Assembly (NCBI RefSeq): GCF_004123835.1
Contig: NZ_MZMU01000019.1
Location: forward strand, 62,001-126,000
From: Rhizobium leguminosarum
GTDB lineage: Bacteria > Pseudomonadota > Alphaproteobacteria > Rhizobiales > Rhizobiaceae
Reading direction: 5' to 3'
DNA: 64,000 bases
How positions within the stretch are numbered: the first letter of the stretch is position 1; each line of letters begins with the position of its first letter. The notes beneath the pieces are model-generated. The model was not told the origin of the DNA. It made no database searches and was given only the letters and a program-made list of their open reading frames with translations. Positions 51,018-60,281 of the stretch are shown one piece after another. The translations under genes were made by a program, and so were the position numbers.

Positions 51018-54000
51018 ACATCTCCAGATTCTTTGTCGACCGCCCGGTCTTTGCCGGCGTTCTTTCGGTCCTCATCCTGGTTGCCGGCCTGATCGGCCTG
51101 CGCGCGCTGCCGATTTCCGAATATCCGGAGGTCGTGCCGCCGTCGATCGTCGTGCGCGCCACCTATCCTGGCGCCAACCCAAGCGTCATCGCCGAAACGG
51201 TGGCGACGCCGCTCGAAGAGCAGATCAACGGCGTCGAAGGCATGCTCTATATGGCCAGCCAAGCGACATCGGACGGCGTGCTCAACGTCACCGTCACCTT
51301 CAAGCTCGGCACCGACCCCGACAAGGCGCAGCAGCTCGTACAGAACCGCGTTTCGCAGGCCGAACCGCGCCTGCCGGCGGAAGTCCGTTCGCTCGGCATC
51401 ACGACGGTCAAGAGTTCACCCAACTTCATCATGGTCGTCAACCTCGTCTCCGACGGGAACAGTCACGACATCACCTATCTTCGCAATTACGCGACCTTGA
51501 ACGTCAAGGATCGGCTCGCCCGCATCGCAGGCGTCGGTCAGGTGCAGGTCTTCGGCGCCGGCGACTATTCCATGCGTGTCTGGATCGACCCTCAGAAGGC
51601 CGCCGAACACAATCTTGCCGCCAGCGACATCAGCAGCGCGATCAGTTCCCAGAACATCCAGGCCGCCGCCGGTATCATCGGCGCATCGCCGAGCCAGCCC
51701 GGTGTGGACCTGCAGCTCAACGTCAATGCCCAGGGCCGCCTGCGCACGCCCGAGGAGTTCGGCAACATCATCGTCAAGACGGGCGCCAATGGCGAGATCA
51801 CCCGCCTTCGCGATGTCGCCCGCATCGAGCTCGGTGCTGCGGACTACACGCTGCGTTCGCTGCTCGACGGCAAGCCGGCCGTCGCCGTCGCCGTTCTTCA
51901 GGCGCCGGGTTCGAACGCGATCGAGATCGCGGACAATGTGAACGCGACCATGGATCAGCTGCAGCTCGCCATGCCTGAGGGCGTCAAATACGAGATCGTC
52001 TACGATACGACGAAATTCGTGCGGGCCTCGATCGAGAAGGTCATCGACACGCTGCTCGAAGCCATCGCGCTCGTCGTCCTCGTCGTCATCCTGTTCCTGC
52101 AGACGTGGCGCGCCTCGATCATCCCGCTGATCGCCGTTCCCGTCTCGATCATCGGCACTTTCGCGGTCATGTATGTCTTCGGCTTCTCGATCAACGCGCT
52201 CAGTCTGTTCGGACTGGTGCTTGCGATCGGTATCGTCGTCGACGACGCGATCGTGGTGGTCGAAAACGTCGAGCGCAATATCGAGGAAGGCCTGTCGCCG
52301 CGGGCTGCCACCTACAAGGCGATGAGGGAAGTCTCCGGTCCGATCGTCGCGATCGCGCTGGTCCTCGTCGCGGTCTTCGTGCCGCTTGCCTTCATCTCCG
52401 GTCTGTCGGGTCAGTTCTACCGCCAGTTCGCGCTGACGATCGCGATATCGACCGTCATCTCGGCCTTCAACTCGCTCACGCTGTCTCCGGCGCTGGCAGC
52501 CCTTCTCCTGAAGAGCCATGATCAGCCGAAGGACTGGCTGACGCGGTTCATGGACGCTATCTTCGGCTGGTTCTTCCGCGGCTTCAACCGTGTCTTCGGC
52601 GCGGGCTCGAATGCCTACGGCAAGGGCGTTGGCGGGCTGTTGTCGCGCAAGAGCATCGTCATGGTGATCTATCTGGCGCTGGTCGGTGCGACCTACAGCC
52701 TGTTCAGCACGGTCCCCGGCGGCTTCGTGCCGTCGCAGGACAAGCAGTATCTGATCGGCTTTGCCCAGTTGCCGGATGCCGCAAGCCTCGACCGCACGGA
52801 AGACGTCATCAAGCGCATGACCGACATCGCGCTGGCGCAGCCGGGCGTTGCCAATGCGATTGCCTTCCCGGGCCTGTCGATCAACGGCTTCACCAACTCC
52901 TCGAATGCCGGCATCGTCTTCGTGACGCTGAAGGACTTCGAAGAGCGCAAGACGCCCGATCTCTCGGGCGGCGCAATCGCCATGGCGCTGAACCAGAAGT
53001 TCGGCGTCATCCAGGATGCCTTCATCGCCATGTTCCCGCCGCCGCCGGTCAATGGTCTCGGCACGACGGGCGGTTTTAAGCTGCAGATCGAGGATCGTGC
53101 CGGCCTCGGCAACCAGGCGCTCGACGAGGCGACCAAGGCCGTGCTTGCAAAAGCCTACCAGACGCCTGAGCTGGCCGGGCTGTTCTCCAGCTTCCAGATC
53201 AACGTGCCGCAGCTCTATGCCGATCTCGACCGTGCCAAGGCCGAGCAGCTCGGGGTTTCCGTCACCGACGTCTTCCAGACGCTGCAGATCTATCTCGGCT
53301 CGCTCTATGTGAACGACTTCAACGCCTTCGGCCGCACCTACAGCGTCCGTGTGCAGGCCGATGCGAAATTCCGCGCCCAGCCGGAAGATATCGGCCAGTT
53401 GAAGGTCCGGTCGGCATCGGGTGAGATGATCCCGCTTTCGGCCCTTTTGAAGGTGGAGCCGAGCACCGGTCCGGAACGGGCGAACCGCTACAACGGCTTC
53501 CTTGCCGCCGATATCAACGGCGGTCCGGCACCGGGCTTCTCGTCGGGTCAGGCGCAGGCGGCAATCGAGAAGATCCTTCACGAGACCCTGCCTGCGGGCA
53601 TCGACTTCGAATGGACGGATCTGACTTATCAGCAGATCCTGGCCGGCAATTCGAGCATCGTCGTCTTCCCCCTGGCACTGTTGCTCGTCTTCCTGGTATT
53701 GGCCGCCCAGTATGAAAGCCTGACGCTGCCGCTTGCGATCATCATGATCGTGCCGATGGGCGTGCTGGCCGCGCTGACCGGCGTCTGGCTCACCGGTGGG
53801 GACAACAACATCTTCACCCAGATCGGTCTCGTGGTGCTTGTGGGTCTATCAGCGAAGAACGCGATCCTGATCGTGGAATTCGCCCGCGAACTGGAGTTCG
53901 AGGGAAGGACACCGCGGGAGGCCGCAATCGAGGCCAGCCGCCTTCGCCTTCGCCCGATCCTCATGACTTCGCTGGCCTTCATCATGGGTGTCGTGCCGCT

Positions 54001-54214
54001 CGTCGTCTCTACCGGCGCCGGCGCGGAAATGCGCGCGGCCATGGGTGTCGCGGTCTTCTCGGGCATGATCGGCGTGACCTTCTTCGGCATCTTCATGACG
54101 CCGGTATTCTACGTGCTGCTGCGGCGGCTGACGGGCAACCGTCCGCTCATCCAGCACAAGCCGGACGAACACAAGGAAGAAGAGGCGGAGGTCATCCGGC
54201 TCGCGGCGGAATAA
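51014..54214 (+). CDS. RND efflux pump inner-membrane transporter (HAE1, MexB/AcrB-like), system 2
   Basis: The start is ATG 51014 ('MNISRFFVDRPVFAGVLSVL'), with GGAGAGGG at 50999-51006; the upstream extension is not supported. The 1066-residue protein has the complete RND layout. Landmarks are 'PGANPSVIAETVATPLEEQING', the proton-relay 'GIVVDDAIVVVENVERN' and 'GLSAKNAILIVEFA'. It exports hydrophobic compounds with the adaptor encoded 117 bases upstream. It is related to the pump at 33994 but differs enough to be an old paralogue. No outer-membrane channel gene follows. Confidence 0.95.
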   Translation: MNISRFFVDRPVFAGVLSVLILVAGLIGLRALPISEYPEVVPPSIVVRATYPGANPSVIAETVATPLEEQINGVEGMLYMASQATSDGVLNVTVTFKLGTDPDKAQQLVQNRVSQAEPRLPAEVRSLGITTVKSSPNFIMVVNLVSDGNSHDITYLRNYATLNVKDRLARIAGVGQVQVFGAGDYSMRVWIDPQKAAEHNLAASDISSAISSQNIQAAAGIIGASPSQPGVDLQLNVNAQGRLRTPEEFGNIIVKTGANGEITRLRDVARIELGAADYTLRSLLDGKPAVAVAVLQAPGSNAIEIADNVNATMDQLQLAMPEGVKYEIVYDTTKFVRASIEKVIDTLLEAIALVVLVVILFLQTWRASIIPLIAVPVSIIGTFAVMYVFGFSINALSLFGLVLAIGIVVDDAIVVVENVERNIEEGLSPRAATYKAMREVSGPIVAIALVLVAVFVPLAFISGLSGQFYRQFALTIAISTVISAFNSLTLSPALAALLLKSHDQPKDWLTRFMDAIFGWFFRGFNRVFGAGSNAYGKGVGGLLSRKSIVMVIYLALVGATYSLFSTVPGGFVPSQDKQYLIGFAQLPDAASLDRTEDVIKRMTDIALAQPGVANAIAFPGLSINGFTNSSNAGIVFVTLKDFEERKTPDLSGGAIAMALNQKFGVIQDAFIAMFPPPPVNGLGTTGGFKLQIEDRAGLGNQALDEATKAVLAKAYQTPELAGLFSSFQINVPQLYADLDRAKAEQLGVSVTDVFQTLQIYLGSLYVNDFNAFGRTYSVRVQADAKFRAQPEDIGQLKVRSASGEMIPLSALLKVEPSTGPERANRYNGFLAADINGGPAPGFSSGQAQAAIEKILHETLPAGIDFEWTDLTYQQILAGNSSIVVFPLALLLVFLVLAAQYESLTLPLAIIMIVPMGVLAALTGVWLTGGDNNIFTQIGLVVLVGLSAKNAILIVEFARELEFEGRTPREAAIEASRLRLRPILMTSLAFIMGVVPLVVSTGAGAEMRAAMGVAVFSGMIGVTFFGIFMTPVFYVLLRRLTGNRPLIQHKPDEHKEEEAEVIRLAAE

Positions 54215-54245
54215 ACGGAATTCAACCTTCCTTTGTCGAGTAAAT

Positions 54246-54281
54246 CGGGCGGTAACTTCGGTTCTCGCCCGTATCGTTTTC
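54246..54281 (+). terminator. Probable terminator after RND system 2
   Basis: CGGGCG (54246-54251) pairs with CGCCCG (54266-54271) around a 14-base loop and is followed by TATCGTTTT. It lies 32 bases after the RND stop. The stem is short but GC-rich. Confidence 0.5.
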
Positions 54282-54420
54282 AGGGCATAAGGCCGAAGTG
54301 TGCGCGGCCTTCGGGCGACGCCCTGCAGCGCATATGACAAAAATGCGTTACGTCCGGCAAAACGGTTTGCAACGATGGGCGAGGGGACTATCAAAGACGG
54401 ACAACAGTTGGGAGGACTGA

Positions 54421-55332
54421 ATGACGAGTTCGAGAGAAGGTCATGACGGCAGGCGGATCGCCTTTCTCGGCACCGGCCTGATGGGCGCGCCGATGGCTCG
54501 CCGGCTGCTTGGCGCGGGCTTTGCCGTCACCGTTTGGAATCGCGATCCCAGCAAGGCCGAGGCGCTTGCGGGAGACGGCGCGGTCTATGCGAAAATGCCG
54601 GCGGATGCCGTTTCGGGCGCCGACGTCGTCATCACCATGCTGACCAACGCCGAGGCGGTGAAGGACGTGTTATTCGACCGCGGAGCGGCCGATGCGATGG
54701 CGCCTGGCGCTACCGTCATCGACATGAGTTCGATTGCCCCGCATTTCGCCCGCGACCATTCGGCGAGGCTTGCCGACCGCGGCATCCATCATGTCGATGC
54801 GCCGGTATCAGGCGGCGTCGTCGGTGCGGAAGCCGGTAGCCTCGCGATCATGGCGGGCGGCGACAAGGACGTGGTCGCCGGGCTTGCCGATGTCTTTGCG
54901 CCGATGGGGCGCGCGACCCGCGTTGGTCCAAGTGGGGCGGGCCAGCTTGCCAAGCTTGCCAACCAGCAGATCGTCGCGGTGACGATCGGCGCCGTCGCCG
55001 AAGCGATGATGCTGATCGAAGCGGGCGGCGGCTCGCAGGCGGCCTTCCGGGACGCCATTCGCGGCGGCTTTGCCGAGAGCCGTATCCTCGAACTGCACGG
55101 CAAGCGCATGGTCGAGCGGCAGTTTACCGCAGGCGGTTCGTCCAGCAACCAGTTGAAGGATTTGAACGCCGCCATGGAGGCGGCCAAGACCCTGTCACTG
55201 ACGCTGCCGCTGACTGCGGCGGTACATGCCGAATTCAGCGAATTCGTCGCCAATGGCAATGGCGAAAAGGATCACAGCGGCCTGCTCCTCCATCTCGAAG
55301 AGAAGAATGCCCGGTCGGGAGGAAAGAAGTGA
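54421..55332 (+). CDS. NAD(P)-dependent beta-hydroxyacid dehydrogenase
   Basis: The 303-residue protein has 'IAFLGTGLMGAPMARRLLGAG' (cofactor motif near residues 13-33), 'DAPVSGGVVGAEAGSLAIM' (substrate motif) and the catalytic Lys K178 in 'LAKLANQQ'. This is the family of GarR, 3-hydroxyisobutyrate dehydrogenase and 6-phosphogluconate-dehydrogenase-like enzymes. Its stop overlaps the GTG start of the sugar-acid dehydratase by four bases, so the two are co-translated and likely act in one sugar-acid pathway. It resembles the reductase at 18532 in motifs. The substrate is not determined. Confidence 0.87.
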   Translation: MTSSREGHDGRRIAFLGTGLMGAPMARRLLGAGFAVTVWNRDPSKAEALAGDGAVYAKMPADAVSGADVVITMLTNAEAVKDVLFDRGAADAMAPGATVIDMSSIAPHFARDHSARLADRGIHHVDAPVSGGVVGAEAGSLAIMAGGDKDVVAGLADVFAPMGRATRVGPSGAGQLAKLANQQIVAVTIGAVAEAMMLIEAGGGSQAAFRDAIRGGFAESRILELHGKRMVERQFTAGGSSSNQLKDLNAAMEAAKTLSLTLPLTAAVHAEFSEFVANGNGEKDHSGLLLHLEEKNARSGGKK

Positions 55333-57113
55333 CGGACAGCCATTCGCCGAAGCGGCGCCTACGTTCGCAGGACTGGTTCGACAATCCCGATCATATCGAC
55401 ATGGCAGCGCTCTATCTCGAGCGCTTCATGAATTACGGCATTACGCCGGAAGAGCTGCGCTCCGGCAAGCCGATCATCGGGATCGCCCAGAGCGGCAGTG
55501 ATCTTACGCCCTGCAACAGGGTGCATGTCGAGCTTGCCAAGCGCGTGCGCGACGGCATTCGCGATGCCGGCGGCATTCCGATCGAGTTTCCGACACATCC
55601 GATCTTCGAGAATTGCAAGCGGCCGACGGCCGCACTCGACCGCAATCTCGCCTATCTCGGCCTCGTCGAAATCCTCTACGGCTATCCGCTCGACGGTGTC
55701 GTGCTGACCACCGGCTGCGACAAGACCACGCCTTCAGCGATCATGGCGGCTTCGACGGTCGATATCCCGGCGATCGTGCTCTCCGGCGGCCCGATGCTCG
55801 ACGGTTGGCACGAGGGGGAGCTGGCGGGTTCCGGCACGGTGATCTGGCGGATGCGGCGGAAATATGCAGCAGGCGAGATCGATCGGGAGGAATTCCTGCA
55901 GGCGGCGCTCGATTCTGCGCCTTCCGTCGGCCACTGCAATACGATGGGCACCGCTTCGACGATGAATGCGCTGGCCGAGGCGCTCGGCCTTTCGCTGACC
56001 GGCTGTGGCGCCATTCCGGCCGCTTACCGCGAACGCGGCCAGATGGCCTACCGCACCGGGCGACGCGCCGTCGAAATCGTGTTCGAGGATCTGAAGCCGT
56101 CGGACATCCTGACGCGCGAGGCTTTCCTGAATGCGATCCGCACCAATTCGGCGATCGGCGGCTCGACCAACGCGCAGCCGCATCTGGCCGCGATGGCGAA
56201 GCACGCCGGCGTCGAACTCTATCCCGACGACTGGCAGGTGCATGGCTTCGATATCCCGCTGCTGGCCAATGTCCAGCCGGCGGGCGCCTATCTCGGTGAG
56301 CGCTTCCATCGCGCCGGCGGCACACCGGCGATCATGTGGGAACTGCTGCAGGCCGGAAAGCTCGATGGCAACTGTCGCACGGTGACGGGCAGGACGATGG
56401 CCGAGAATCTAGAGGGCAAGGAAGCGTGTGACCGTGAGGTCATCACGCCGTTCGCTGAACCGCTGAAGGAGCGGGCTGGCTTCCTCGTTCTCAAGGGCAA
56501 TCTCTTCGATTTCGCGATCATGAAGATGAGCGTGGTCTCGGAGGATTTCCGCCGGCGTTATCTTGAGGAACCCGGGCGCCAAGGCGTCTTCGAGGGCAGG
56601 GCGGTGGTCTTCGACGGTTCCGAGGACTATCACAAGCGCATCAACGATCCCGAACTCGGCATCGACGAAAATACCATCCTGGTCATCCGCGGCGCCGGAC
56701 CGATCGGCTGGCCGGGTTCAGCTGAGGTCGTCAACATGCAGCCGCCGGATCATCTGCTGAAGCGCGGCATCCGCAGCCTGCCGACGATCGGCGACGGCCG
56801 CCAATCGGGTACGGCGGACAGTCCCTCGATCCTCAACGCCTCTCCGGAAAGTGCTGCCGGCGGCGGCCTCGCCTGGCTTCGTACCGGCGATATCATCCGC
56901 ATCGACTTCAACCACGGGCGCTGCGACATGTTGGTCGAGGACGCCGAGATCGAACGGCGCAAGGGCGATGGCATCCCGCCAGTGCCGGCGGATGCGACGC
57001 CATGGCAGCAGATCTATCGCCGCTCGGTTACGCAATTGTCGGACGGCGCGGTTCTGGAGGGAGCGACGGAATTCCGCCAGATCGCAAAAAACCCGCCGCG
57101 GCACAACCACTGA
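55329..57113 (+). CDS. xylD: Sugar-acid dehydratase, D-xylonate dehydratase type (IlvD/Edd family)
   Basis: Translation starts at GTG 55329 with GGGAGGAAAG upstream. The 594-residue protein matches the XylD branch of IlvD/Edd dehydratases: 'LRSQDWFDNPDHIDMAALY', 'YGITPEELRSGKPIIGIAQSG', and a C-terminus ending PRHNH as in Caulobacter XylD. Fe-S ligands are expected at C62 ('TPCNR'), C130 ('TTGCDKTTPS') and C203 ('GHCNTMGTAS'). It converts an aldonate such as D-xylonate to the 2-keto-3-deoxy acid. It is coupled to a beta-hydroxyacid dehydrogenase rather than to other xylose-pathway genes, so another C5 or C6 aldonate is possible. The symbol follows sequence resemblance. Confidence 0.88.
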   Translation: MTDSHSPKRRLRSQDWFDNPDHIDMAALYLERFMNYGITPEELRSGKPIIGIAQSGSDLTPCNRVHVELAKRVRDGIRDAGGIPIEFPTHPIFENCKRPTAALDRNLAYLGLVEILYGYPLDGVVLTTGCDKTTPSAIMAASTVDIPAIVLSGGPMLDGWHEGELAGSGTVIWRMRRKYAAGEIDREEFLQAALDSAPSVGHCNTMGTASTMNALAEALGLSLTGCGAIPAAYRERGQMAYRTGRRAVEIVFEDLKPSDILTREAFLNAIRTNSAIGGSTNAQPHLAAMAKHAGVELYPDDWQVHGFDIPLLANVQPAGAYLGERFHRAGGTPAIMWELLQAGKLDGNCRTVTGRTMAENLEGKEACDREVITPFAEPLKERAGFLVLKGNLFDFAIMKMSVVSEDFRRRYLEEPGRQGVFEGRAVVFDGSEDYHKRINDPELGIDENTILVIRGAGPIGWPGSAEVVNMQPPDHLLKRGIRSLPTIGDGRQSGTADSPSILNASPESAAGGGLAWLRTGDIIRIDFNHGRCDMLVEDAEIERRKGDGIPPVPADATPWQQIYRRSVTQLSDGAVLEGATEFRQIAKNPPRHNH

Positions 57114-57245
57114 TCTTGAAGCTGCCGCAGACTGCAAGTCCTTTGATCCAAAAGGGGAAAGTTCGTAACGAACAGTTCACCTAGTCACTAGTTCGGTCAT
57201 CAGGACAAGGCTTCATTAATGCCGGCTTGAGACCATATTGCCGTT

Positions 57246-59063
57246 ATGCAAGCTTCTAAGGCTGGGACCGCGTTGCCAGAGAAAAAAGCCACACGATCCG
57301 AACACGAGTTTCAGGATCTTCTGCGTCGGCTCGAACTCGCTCTCGATGCATCCCGGATCGGTGTCTGGGAGCACAGCATCGAGCAGGACGGGATCTTGTG
57401 GGATGCGCAGATGCATCGTCTCTACGAGACCGGCGAGACCTGTCGGCTGGTGCCGGCATCGCTTTGGTCGAATGCCATCCATCCCGATGATCGCGAGCGG
57501 GCGGAACGCGACTTCGAGCAGGCGATCGCGACGCGCGGCGCCTATAACTCACAATTCCGGATCGTATTGCCGAGCGGCGAAATCCGCCATCTGCGTTCGC
57601 GCGCGCATTTCTATGTCGATGCGGGGGGGCTGCCCTCCTTCATCGGCGCCGAATGGGATGTGACGGCCGACGTATTGCTCAACGCGGAACTTGCGCGGCA
57701 GAAGGTGGTGGCCGAGGCGAGGGCGCTGGCGCTGGAAGAAAGCAATGCGCGCATCGAGCATGTCGCCGATCACGACTATCTCACCGGCCTGCCGAATCGG
57801 CGCCTTCTCGACAAGCGGCTGGCGGAGCTGCCGGCCGACAAGAGCATCACGACGCTTGGCGTGCTGCATCTCGACCTCGACCAGTTCAAGCAGATCAACG
57901 ACAGCCACGGTCATGCGGCAGGCGACGCCGTGCTCAGAGCCGCGGCCCTTCGCATCACCGCTGCCATTCCTGCGAATGGCATGGTCGCCCGTGTCGGCGG
58001 CGATGAATTCGTCATCGTGCTGGTCAATTTCACCGATCTCGCTGAGCTGAAGCAGATCACCGAGGACGTCCAGCGCCGGCTCAGGAAGAAGATCCGCTTC
58101 GGCCAGGAGATGCTGCAATCCGGCGCCTCGATCGGTGTTTCCTGGAGCGGCGATCGGCGGGCGCGCAATCTGCTGGCCGAATCCGACCTGGCGCTCTACC
58201 AGGCCAAGAAGCTCGGGCGCAACCGCGTCGAATTCTTCACGTGGCAATTGCAGGAGGATCTGCGCGCCAAGCGTCGCCTCGCCGAAGAGCTGAAGCTCGG
58301 GCTGGAGCGCGGCGAGATCCTTCCCTATTATCAGGTGCAGCTCGACGCCCGGACGCGGGAGGTCATCGGCTTCGAGGCGCTGGCGCGCTGGAAACATCCC
58401 GAGAAGGGCGTGCTCGCCCCCGGCCTATTCCTGAAGATCGCCGACGAGCACGGACTTGCGGCGGAGATCGATGCGGCGATCCTCAAAAGCGTTCTCGAAG
58501 ACAGGCTGTTCTGGCTGTTGCGCGGCCTTGCGGTTCCACGCATCGCCGTCAATATCTCGGCGTCGCGCCTTGCCGATCCGGCGTTGCTCGACAAGCTGAG
58601 GAGACTCGATATCCCGCCCGGCGTGATCGTCTTCGAACTGGTCGAGACGATTTTCCTCGACGACAGCGACGAAAAACTGCTCGATCATATCGGCGATATC
58701 AAACAGATGGGCATCGACATCGAGATCGACGACTTCGGATCCGGCCATGCTTCGCTGATCGGCCTCGTCAAACTGCGGCCGAAGCGGCTGAAGATCGACC
58801 GGCAGCTCGTCACCGAGGTCGTCACTTCCGCCGAGCAGCGGCGCGTGGTGGGTTCGATCGTGGAAATCGCCAAGGCACTCGACGTCGAGGTGATCGCCGA
58901 GGGCATCGAGACCGAGGCGCATGCCGTCGTGCTGGCGCAGCTCGGCTGCGACGGTCTGCAGGGTTATGCGTTCGGTTATCCCGCACCGGCGGCCGAGACG
59001 GACCGTCTTTTCTCATCGATGACGAGCCGAATCGAAAAGCAGAAGACCGCGATGGGCAACTGA
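57246..59063 (+). CDS. PAS-GGDEF-EAL protein for cyclic-di-GMP turnover
   Basis: The 605-residue protein has no membrane helix. A PAS domain of the PAS_3 type spans about residues 25-145. It is followed by a short helix, a GGDEF domain (about 175-330) with intact GGDEF at 251-255, and an EAL domain (about 345-600) with EAL at 377-379 and 'IDDFGSGHASL'. Both catalytic signatures are intact, so it could make and degrade c-di-GMP, with PAS sensing setting the balance. No RxxD inhibitory site precedes GGDEF (the position reads PANG). The ribosome site before ATG 57246 is weak. A clear terminator follows. Confidence 0.93.
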   Translation: MQASKAGTALPEKKATRSEHEFQDLLRRLELALDASRIGVWEHSIEQDGILWDAQMHRLYETGETCRLVPASLWSNAIHPDDRERAERDFEQAIATRGAYNSQFRIVLPSGEIRHLRSRAHFYVDAGGLPSFIGAEWDVTADVLLNAELARQKVVAEARALALEESNARIEHVADHDYLTGLPNRRLLDKRLAELPADKSITTLGVLHLDLDQFKQINDSHGHAAGDAVLRAAALRITAAIPANGMVARVGGDEFVIVLVNFTDLAELKQITEDVQRRLRKKIRFGQEMLQSGASIGVSWSGDRRARNLLAESDLALYQAKKLGRNRVEFFTWQLQEDLRAKRRLAEELKLGLERGEILPYYQVQLDARTREVIGFEALARWKHPEKGVLAPGLFLKIADEHGLAAEIDAAILKSVLEDRLFWLLRGLAVPRIAVNISASRLADPALLDKLRRLDIPPGVIVFELVETIFLDDSDEKLLDHIGDIKQMGIDIEIDDFGSGHASLIGLVKLRPKRLKIDRQLVTEVVTSAEQRRVVGSIVEIAKALDVEVIAEGIETEAHAVVLAQLGCDGLQGYAFGYPAPAAETDRLFSSMTSRIEKQKTAMGN

Positions 59064-59082
59064 ACGGCCGGTGATCCTTCCG

Positions 59083-59110
59083 CGGGCGACGGTCGTCGCT
59101 CCCGTTTTTT
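59083..59110 (+). terminator. Rho-independent terminator after the GGDEF-EAL gene
   Basis: CGGGCGACG (59083-59091) pairs with CGTCGCTCCCG (59094-59104) with one bulged base, followed by six T residues (59105-59110). This is the best intrinsic terminator in the window and ends the upstream transcript 20 bases after the stop. Confidence 0.8.
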
Positions 59111-59432
59111 GCCGCGTTGCGGAGGTGATTTCGGATGAATGCTTCTCTCGTCTTTCAAATTGGCAGGCGATATCTTTTCGGCGCGGCTTTTTATTCGCAA
59201 CGGCTGGAAGATAATTGAGGCGCAAGTAATTTTCTTGAGCTTGCAACGGCATTGTTTCATGGTAATGCGGAAACGAAGCTTTCTGTATTGCATCGAAAAA
59301 TGATTATACGCGTCGTCAATTCCATGAGCGCGGCTCTCCATTGTTCGCAGGTGCAATCGGGGAACTGGGGCCTGACAATTGCTTTGCCGTTGCCGGGATT
59401 GACTTGCGGGACATTCAATCTGGGAAAGTTGC
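59111..59432. other. Gene-free spacer
   Basis: These 322 bases between the terminator and the GNAT gene are less GC-rich than the flanking genes. No supported reading frame, repeat or hairpin is seen. It presumably contains the GNAT promoter. Confidence 0.5.
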
Positions 59433-60281
59433 ATGAATTCGGAATTTGCCGTTCGTTCGATGCGGCCCGGCGAACTGGAACTCGTGCTCGAATGGGCGCG
59501 TCAGGAAGGCTGGAACCCTGGCCTCGACGATTCGCTTGCATTCAGCGAGGCCGATCCGTCGGGATTTTTCGTCGGCTCCATCGGTGAAGTCCCCGTCGGT
59601 TCGATCTCGGTCGTCAAATATGGCGACACTTTTGCCTTCCTTGGCCTCTACATCGTCCATCCTGATTTTCGCGGCAAGGGTTACGGCAAGGCGATCTGGG
59701 CGACGGGCATCGCCAGCGCGGGAGACCGCACGATCGGTCTCGACGGCGTCGCCGCACAGCAGGACAACTACCGCAAGGCCGGCTTCGAACCCGCCTATTC
59801 CACCATTCGTTACGGTGGTGTCGCTACTTCCTTGCCTATCTCGACGCTTGTCGCGCAATCGGTGCTGGATTCACGCCTCGAAGGCCTGCAGCGTTATGAT
59901 ACGGCGATCTTTCCGCAGCCGCGGGATGCCTTTCTCGCCGCCTGGTGCACCGGCCGCAAGGGCCGCCGTTCGGCGGTGGTGCGCAAGAGCCACAAGATCC
60001 GCGGCTACGGCACGATCCGCCGCTGCTACGAGGGCTACAAGATCGGCCCGCTCTTTGCCAACGATGCCGACAGCGCCGCGGCGCTGCTTGCCGAGTTAAT
60101 CCCCGAGGCGAAGGGGGCCGCGATATTTATCGATATCCCTGAGGAGAACCGCGAGGCGGTCGCGCTTGCCGAAGGCATCGGCCTTCAACCGGTGTTCGAG
60201 ACGACACGCATGTATCGCGGACCGGCACCGGCCATCCCGCTGAAGCACGTCTTCGGCGTGACGACGCTGGAACTCGGTTAA
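59433..60281 (+). CDS. GNAT-family N-acetyltransferase with second C-terminal GNAT-like domain
   Basis: The 282-residue protein begins with a GNAT domain (about 5-130). Motif A is 'GLYIVHPDFRGKGYGKAIW', supplying the acetyl-CoA pyrophosphate loop RGKGYG. Then comes 'DGVAAQQDNYRKAGFEPAY', the usual helix of motif B. The second half (about 145-280) resembles the Acetyltransf_18 type domain found behind GNAT domains: 'GYGTIRRCYEGYKIGPLFAND'. It likely acetylates a small molecule or protein amine. GGGAAAG precedes the ATG. Its stop overlaps the stop of the convergent EamA gene by four bases. Confidence 0.88.
   Translation: MNSEFAVRSMRPGELELVLEWARQEGWNPGLDDSLAFSEADPSGFFVGSIGEVPVGSISVVKYGDTFAFLGLYIVHPDFRGKGYGKAIWATGIASAGDRTIGLDGVAAQQDNYRKAGFEPAYSTIRYGGVATSLPISTLVAQSVLDSRLEGLQRYDTAIFPQPRDAFLAAWCTGRKGRRSAVVRKSHKIRGYGTIRRCYEGYKIGPLFANDADSAAALLAELIPEAKGAAIFIDIPEENREAVALAEGIGLQPVFETTRMYRGPAPAIPLKHVFGVTTLELG

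Noticed and set aside
51416..53581. A 721-codon minus-strand frame, and a similar one at 49601-51262
   Set aside because: Both are mirror images of the RND pump and adaptor genes with very charged, low-complexity products and no ribosome sites.
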